A stretch of 10,199 nt of DNA from positions 1-10,199 of the forward strand of contig JAESTB010000073.1 of the NCBI GenBank assembly GCA_016763815.1, written 5' to 3'. Positions 9,401 to 10,199 of this stretch are shown piece by piece. The notes beneath the pieces were generated by a model, which was not told the origin of the DNA, did no database searches, and worked only from the letters and a program-made list of their open reading frames with translations. The stretch comes from Arenicella sp. (GTDB lineage Bacteria; Pseudomonadota; Gammaproteobacteria; Arenicellales; Arenicellaceae). The stretch's first letter is position 1. Every line of letters begins with the position of its first letter. The position numbers were made by a program, and so were the translations under genes.

Positions 9401-10164
9401 ATGCTTTGTTACCTGGTGACTATCGTGTCAGAGTTGTTTTATCGACGGTAATCGGTGGGGCTGATTTATTGGTTTCTCCTTTTCAAGTGGCTGACCCTGA
9501 TCTAGCCGGTGACCCGTCTGAGAATAGTAATACTGACTCAAACGTAGACCTCGCATTTGATACAGTTGGGCCTAACACAACAACAGACCAGGTTCACACC
9601 AGTGGCGTTATTACTTTGACTCCCGGCGCTGAGCCGATTGGCGAAGCCGATGCGATTGCTGTTGTCGGCCCTGCCGTTGCCGATCAACCAAACCAAGATT
9701 TGTTGGGAGTTGATCCAGATGCCGCCGGTAATATGACCCTTGATATGGGTTTTGTAAGGCCGGTAAGTCTTGGTAGTACCATATGGCAAGATGAAAACGC
9801 CGATGGTACTCAAAATGATGGTGAGTCAGCTATTGTAAACGCGACGGTAACCTTGTTGGATTCGGCCGGCGCTGCGATTGATGGCGACCCGTATACAGCC
9901 GGCATTCAGCTGGTTACTACGGTGACTGATGGTGAAGGTCAGTATTTCTTCAATGCGCTGTCTCCGGGTGACTATCGAGTACAGGTTGACTTGTCTACAG
10001 TCGCTGGTGGTGGCTCATTGATACCGTCACCGACGCAAGTGGCTGATCCAGATTTGGCCGCTGATGACAATACTGATTCGAACGTTGATCTGGCGTTTGA
10101 TGTCACACTGACCGATCAAATTCATACCAGCGGCGTTATCACGCTTGTGGCGGGTGGAGAGTAG
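373..10164 (+). CDS. Giant secreted SdrD B-like repeat protein with DUF11-like N-terminus
   Basis: A 3263-residue secreted protein, probably a cell-surface or extracellular stalk or adhesin; the binding partner is unknown. In order: a signal peptide (residues 1-22, likely cleaved after ALG); five DUF11-like segments (about 23-963), each opening near a conserved lysine (K29, K175, K322, K480, K700); two long SdrD B-like units (964-1159, 1160-1350); and eleven regular units of 176-180 residues from 1351, the last cut to 133. Each unit has an acidic loop DxNxDGxQxxxE, a TDxxGxYxFxxL core strand motif, and in the array an NMT(V/L)D(M/F)GF closing strand. Classical staphylococcal Sdr B repeats are about 110 residues, so these units carry an enlarged second half. 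The repeat region has no cysteine and a single lysine (K2061). The start is chosen for its AAGGA site and signal peptide. The C-terminus is abrupt: it ends inside a repeat at GGE with no LPXTG, PEP-CTERM-like or other anchor visible. No neighbouring gene is present to suggest a secretion route. Family assignment is firm; function is inferred. Confidence 0.95.
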   Translation: MKKIQLLLATLSFLLLSNMALGQNLTGTKEAFTTNNVAISALEIGQTFNYRVAWQCSFVNAPPPQGCGDFEVNDILAPGLEFVACSVTGDYSCIESGGAITIDKIGGTNGINLGDGDASEAAITVRLSTDPADYPGGIIPGSIDNTVTITSDQAPITPSVSTPINTPTNNWEISKRAALPRLPLSPATDNDIIYQIELCPNGPLGLGIGTTFLNNAVITDMCDANATFVSASFDGLAIIPSVPGICPSLTFTLPTGLDPSDGCRSLEVTLQYTSANFSIGDLVNNTATCTNDDGPIDVCSLPCTNSVDQTISAPTPDSNISKGVRRSNSGLDALNQYNIGFNTQDSNVLQTNVFIEDIFPTEIVPIEVSLNGWDDETVIANLIELPSNTVLEAAYDGSNNSTQSLSAAATGIRLNFISDVPPGFTSNGLAIRFRTDVAPALNIGDSFQNCATIDSDQIMVAQSCANVNIVGPIADIRSSKSMPSSLNPSEEFTARLRFSQQNTSSIGSINPSVTDCLPAELEFVSWDDVNFTSGLDDPRDAPNTGNTLPVGVMPNLQYFAPGDAGNSCTTGGGMLRFSWLAAAPAGSIQVDNAPGVNNPFTVPAYPDRNNDNLGNAADGDTGLTVNIDMLVTLQVRSATAAGGPVVNRIGAVPESGSFNCIAGGTADVNDIDKDTDTGETICAAQDSFSVTSTAAYGASKFIKGFAGLPNIDPVNPPTNANALTATTPAFCPQDPDGRTRTPCIAQAMADQPFNYRVRLSNDGNVAVSDYVAYDIFPYAGDVGVTEGQATNPRGSSWTPQLLGPLVVFSANATVQAELTANAIIEYSASSDPCRPELSLAADNNWQSSCVDDWAEQPLADGVTFPDGYASVRAWRLRVPFASGWPLANQADLSEEDIVIDVPMLAQQTAPRSDYDNDLLEIAWNNIGHRGTNDDTGLRLLAAEARKSGIAMPADFPVASIGVRIGNLVWSDDNNDGVAQDGEAGLFDVSVQLWGDVTGDGPSADDVLFDQQQTDALGNYLFDDSDPRGVDGLLGTADDVLDNLGMPVGDYYVVIPSAQTGTFDLDNNYSSTGAGNNPVANDDTDNDDNGAIDNRGAAVITTDPNSPNIEGVYASTVMLTVGGEITTESVRDDDATDEDNDFFTDADSNVSVDFGFYRLRLGNHIWLDENNNGTANGSEPAIANMQVQLFVDDGDGLFDPDLDQLLGSDTTDAQGQYLFDGLDEASYFVAIANAQTGLTAGGDTYSTAIIQSSTATSAAGSALTGDNDDDGAPGTFGSITLVSYASVSTLLDLTVNGASTGESDTSNNGVTGTSATDVNNANVELNENIVADFAFPDSNSYLTADFGFVPDVSLGSTVWIDRNGNGRQDSGEGAIAGATVTLLNSAGSPVDGNPLLAGVQIVQTTTDADGQYNFNRLLPDIYRISVDLSTSTIPNIDDYLPTPIQVAPANNNNRRDSNIDYSADGNPADLTHISARIRLLAGTEPTNERDPINSTGTGVNSDPDQPNQAGLTDNAGNMTLDMGFVPPVSLGSTLWFDDNDDGLQTIGEAPIVGATITLLNPAGSVFDSDPYSFGLQGLTVVTDSNGQYNFDALPAGNYRVQVNLSSASNVNAALLVPTPRQVADPDAAGPGLDNNTDSNIDAGFDSNAADQIHFSGIITLEPDTEPAGESDPIGTPGADQPNQGLSAADDPDTSGNMTLDFGFIEPVSLGSTVWFDSNGDGFQSASDVPISGALATLLNADGSIYDSNPATAAIDSVSVSTDAQGQYNFNGLPEGDYRVQINLTSATSHPGAMLSPTPRQIADPDAAGPGQDNNTDSNVDVAAPGHNPAANIYQTGVVTLTIGGEPLLAVETDLIGIPGADQPNQTATEPDASGNMTVDMGFYAPVSLGSTIWNDSNVDGTQDPAEPAIVGATITLLDITGSPVDGNPNVAGVQLLTDTTDADGQYNFDNLLPGTYRVQVSLVSVANSDDYLATPLQTADPENNVNTDSNIDIAFDTNVNDLIHTSGPITLSVGGEPAFEVDPINAAGNGTAGDADQPNQGLTVAIDPDRSGNMTVDMGFYKPVSLGSTLWVDSNINGVQDGSEAPIVGATVTLLNADGSVFDSDPSTVGIQPLADTSNAEGEYNFNGLPEGDYRVQVNLAGAVNPNASILFPTPAQVADPDAAGPGQDNNTDSNIDAAFDVNIFDQTHTSGVVTLSLGGEPENEADLIGTPGDDQPNQARTASEQPDNNGNMTVDFGFIEPVSLGSTIWFDSNNDGQQTAAEPPIVGAVVTLLNADGSVYDSNPATMGIELLSDTTDSDGQYNFNGLPPGNYRIQVSLNAATSHTGASLSPTPTQVPDPDAAGVGQDNNTDSNVDSAAPGHSPATSTFQSGVVTLSVGGEPISEVDNIGTAGPDQPNQTLAQLDTSGNMTVDMGFFAPVSLGSTIWNDTNADGDQDAAEPAIQGAAVTLLNADGSLYDSNPNVLGIQSLTDNTDADGQYNFDGLIPGDYRVQVDLATVTGGEDYIPTPLQVADPDVAGPSQNSNDDSNIDAAFDINASDQIHTSGVITLTAGGEPVGETDPIDAGGVLTADQPNQGLTANDDPDDAGNMTVDMGFIRPVSLGSTVWIDINGDGNQDAGETAIDAATVTLLNADGSVYDSDPSTVAIEPVTDITDVNGEYNFNGLPEGDYRVQVNVATASNSNALFLVPTLVQVADPDAPGPSLNDNSDSNIDTAFDPISTDQTHISGIVSLTVGGEPVAETDPIGAGTVDQPNQGLTAASEPDANGNMTVDFGFMEPVSLGSTVWFDSNSDGVQDDNEPPIVGAIVTLLNSDLSVYDSDPNTVGVQSLTVNTDATGQYNFNGLAAGSYVVQVDLSAILGANSIAPSPIQVADPENNANGDSNIATVDQNGTPAVTSDDLYRSGVVVLSPQTEPTLEADPIDGVNANGAVADQANQAGLFDGSGNMTVDFGFFQPVSLGSTIWQDTNGDGQQTPAEPAIEGATVTLLDAAGVPVLGVAPVVTNALGEYNFNALLPGDYRVRVVLSTVIGGADLLVSPFQVADPDLAGDPSENSNTDSNVDLAFDTVGPNTTTDQVHTSGVITLTPGAEPIGEADAIAVVGPAVADQPNQDLLGVDPDAAGNMTLDMGFVRPVSLGSTIWQDENADGTQNDGESAIVNATVTLLDSAGAAIDGDPYTAGIQLVTTVTDGEGQYFFNALSPGDYRVQVDLSTVAGGGSLIPSPTQVADPDLAADDNTDSNVDLAFDVTLTDQIHTSGVITLVAGGE
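439..3261 (+). other. DUF11-like N-terminal region, five segments (residues 23-963)
   Basis: Five segments of unequal length (about 145-265 residues) open with a related K-containing strand: TGTKEAF (K29), EISKRAA (K175), NISKGVRR (K322), RSSKSMPS (K480) and ASKFIKGF (K700). Several then show the DUF11 pattern of a (Y/F)xIxF or FNYRVRLSN strand and a later N(N/C)(T/A)(A/T)xT-like strand, as in LVNNTATC and FQNCATI. DUF11 domains are Ig-like beta-sandwiches common in large secreted bacterial proteins. Unlike the repeat array, this part has many cysteines, several in close pairs (for example WQCSF with GCGDF), which suggests disulfide bonds in the periplasm or outside. The longest segments (480-699 and 700-963) carry insertions rich in Asp and Pro and could hold the distinctive binding function. 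Segment boundaries are approximate. Confidence 0.65.
3262..3849 (+). other. SdrD B-like unit 1, divergent (residues 964-1159)
   Basis: It opens IGNLVWSDDNNDG and carries a 12-residue acidic loop ending at glutamate, the GNYLF and GDYYVVI strands, and a closing VDFGFY strand. It is about 196 residues, longer than the array units, with an Asp/Asn-rich insertion that includes runs such as DDTDNDDNGAIDN. Its VGGE motif near the end resembles the GGEP motif of the later units, so it may resemble the ancestral form from which the array was built. Confidence 0.8.
3850..4422 (+). other. SdrD B-like unit 2, divergent (residues 1160-1350)
   Basis: It opens LGNHIWLDENNNG, with an EF-hand-like loop ending at glutamate, then TDAQGQYLFDGL and a closing TADFGF strand. 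At about 191 residues it lacks the ADP-DNNTDSN and ADQPNQ motifs of the regular array. It therefore marks the transition between unit 1 and the homogeneous tandem repeats. Confidence 0.8.
4423..10164 (+). repeat. Tandem array of eleven ~534-base SdrD B-like units (units 3-13)
   Basis: Unit starts, each at a VSLGST motif, are 4423, 4951, 5488, 6025, 6559, 7096, 7627, 8167, 8704, 9235 and 9763. Residue lengths are 176, 179, 179, 178, 179, 177, 180, 179, 177, 176 and a truncated 133. Shared landmarks in order are VSLGST(V/I/L)W, the acidic loop, VTLL, G(Q/E)Y(N/F)FN, YRVQV (varied), SP or TP followed by QVADP, DSN(I/V)D, SGVxTL, (G)GEP, DQPNQ and GNMT(V/L)D(M/F)GF. Units are alike in protein but differ at synonymous sites. 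They fall into three types in cyclic order: C (units 3, 6, 9, 12), A (4, 7, 10), B (5, 8, 11), with unit 13 C-like. Confidence 0.93.
9763..10164 (+). repeat. Truncated final unit 13, C-like
   Basis: This unit matches the others up to SGVITLVAGGE, then hits TAG at 10162-10164. Complete units continue for about 40-50 more residues through the DPI, DQPNQ and NMTVDMGF motifs. It shares IWQD, ADPDLA and DSNVDLAFD with unit 12, its nearest relative. Losing the closing beta strand would leave the last domain incomplete. Confidence 0.85.
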
Positions 10165-10199
10165 ACATAGCCTATAATTGGCGAAGGTATTGTTGTTAC
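10165..10199. other. Short tail after the stop codon
   Basis: Only 35 bases remain. The same frame reads T, a second TAG (10168-10170), then P-I-I-G-E-G-I-V-V to the edge, which resembles the EPIGEADAIAVV continuation of unit 12. No terminator hairpin is visible. A perfect TATAAT (10173-10178) is present but has no -35 at normal spacing. Confidence 0.4.

Noticed and set aside
3262..10161. RTX (GGxGxDxxx) calcium-binding nonapeptide repeats or cadherin repeats
   Set aside because: The acidic motifs occur once per roughly 178-residue unit as 12-residue loops after an LGSxxW strand, matching SdrD B-like units rather than nonapeptide or cadherin patterns.
4423..10164. CRISPR array or DNA-level satellite
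   Set aside because: The roughly 534-base period is maintained at protein level with a continuous reading frame and codon divergence, so it is a coding repeat.
10173..10178. Perfect TATAAT as a promoter for a downstream gene
   Set aside because: No TTGACA-like element lies 16-18 bases upstream, and the hexamer falls in possible repeat-derived sequence.

Overview
The window is dominated by one giant gene on the + strand (373-10164, 3263 codons). It is preceded by about 370 bases of apparently non-coding DNA and followed by only 35 bases. The protein has a Sec-type signal peptide, a cysteine-containing N-terminal region of about 940 residues built from five DUF11-like segments, and then 13 consecutive SdrD B-like (Cna-B/Ig-fold family) units running to the stop codon. 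It is best read as a very long, acidic, probably calcium-stabilised secreted or cell-surface stalk or adhesin. Its biochemical partner cannot be told from sequence. A Shine-Dalgarno-like AAGGA, roughly balanced base composition and the lack of a Gram-positive LPXTG anchor fit a Gram-negative bacterium, perhaps a marine gammaproteobacterium. That assignment is an inference and taxonomy is not decided by this window.

Layout: 1-372 is an intergenic or leader region with no supported gene. It holds several inverted repeats, a short GC-rich hairpin followed by a T-rich run, and a 12-base direct repeat. Bases 373-438 encode the signal peptide and 439-3261 the DUF11-like region. Bases 3262-4422 encode two divergent SdrD B-like units of about 190-196 residues, and 4423-10164 a regular tandem array of eleven units of about 178 residues (about 534 bases), the last truncated to 133 residues. 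All 13 units open with a 12-residue EF-hand-like acidic loop (consensus DxNxDGxQxxxE).

The most interesting structure is in the array. Its units fall into three types, here called A, B and C, that recur in strict order C-A-B-C-A-B-C-A-B-C, so the true repeat is a three-unit module of about 535 residues (1.6 kb). The final unit breaks the order: it is C-like where an A is expected. The reading frame then stops inside that unit at a TAG, with a second in-frame TAG two codons later, and sequence resembling the continuation of the repeat may resume in the same frame. No C-terminal sorting signal or anchor is visible, so the annotated end may be a truncation, an assembly or base error in a repeat, or a genuine blunt end.
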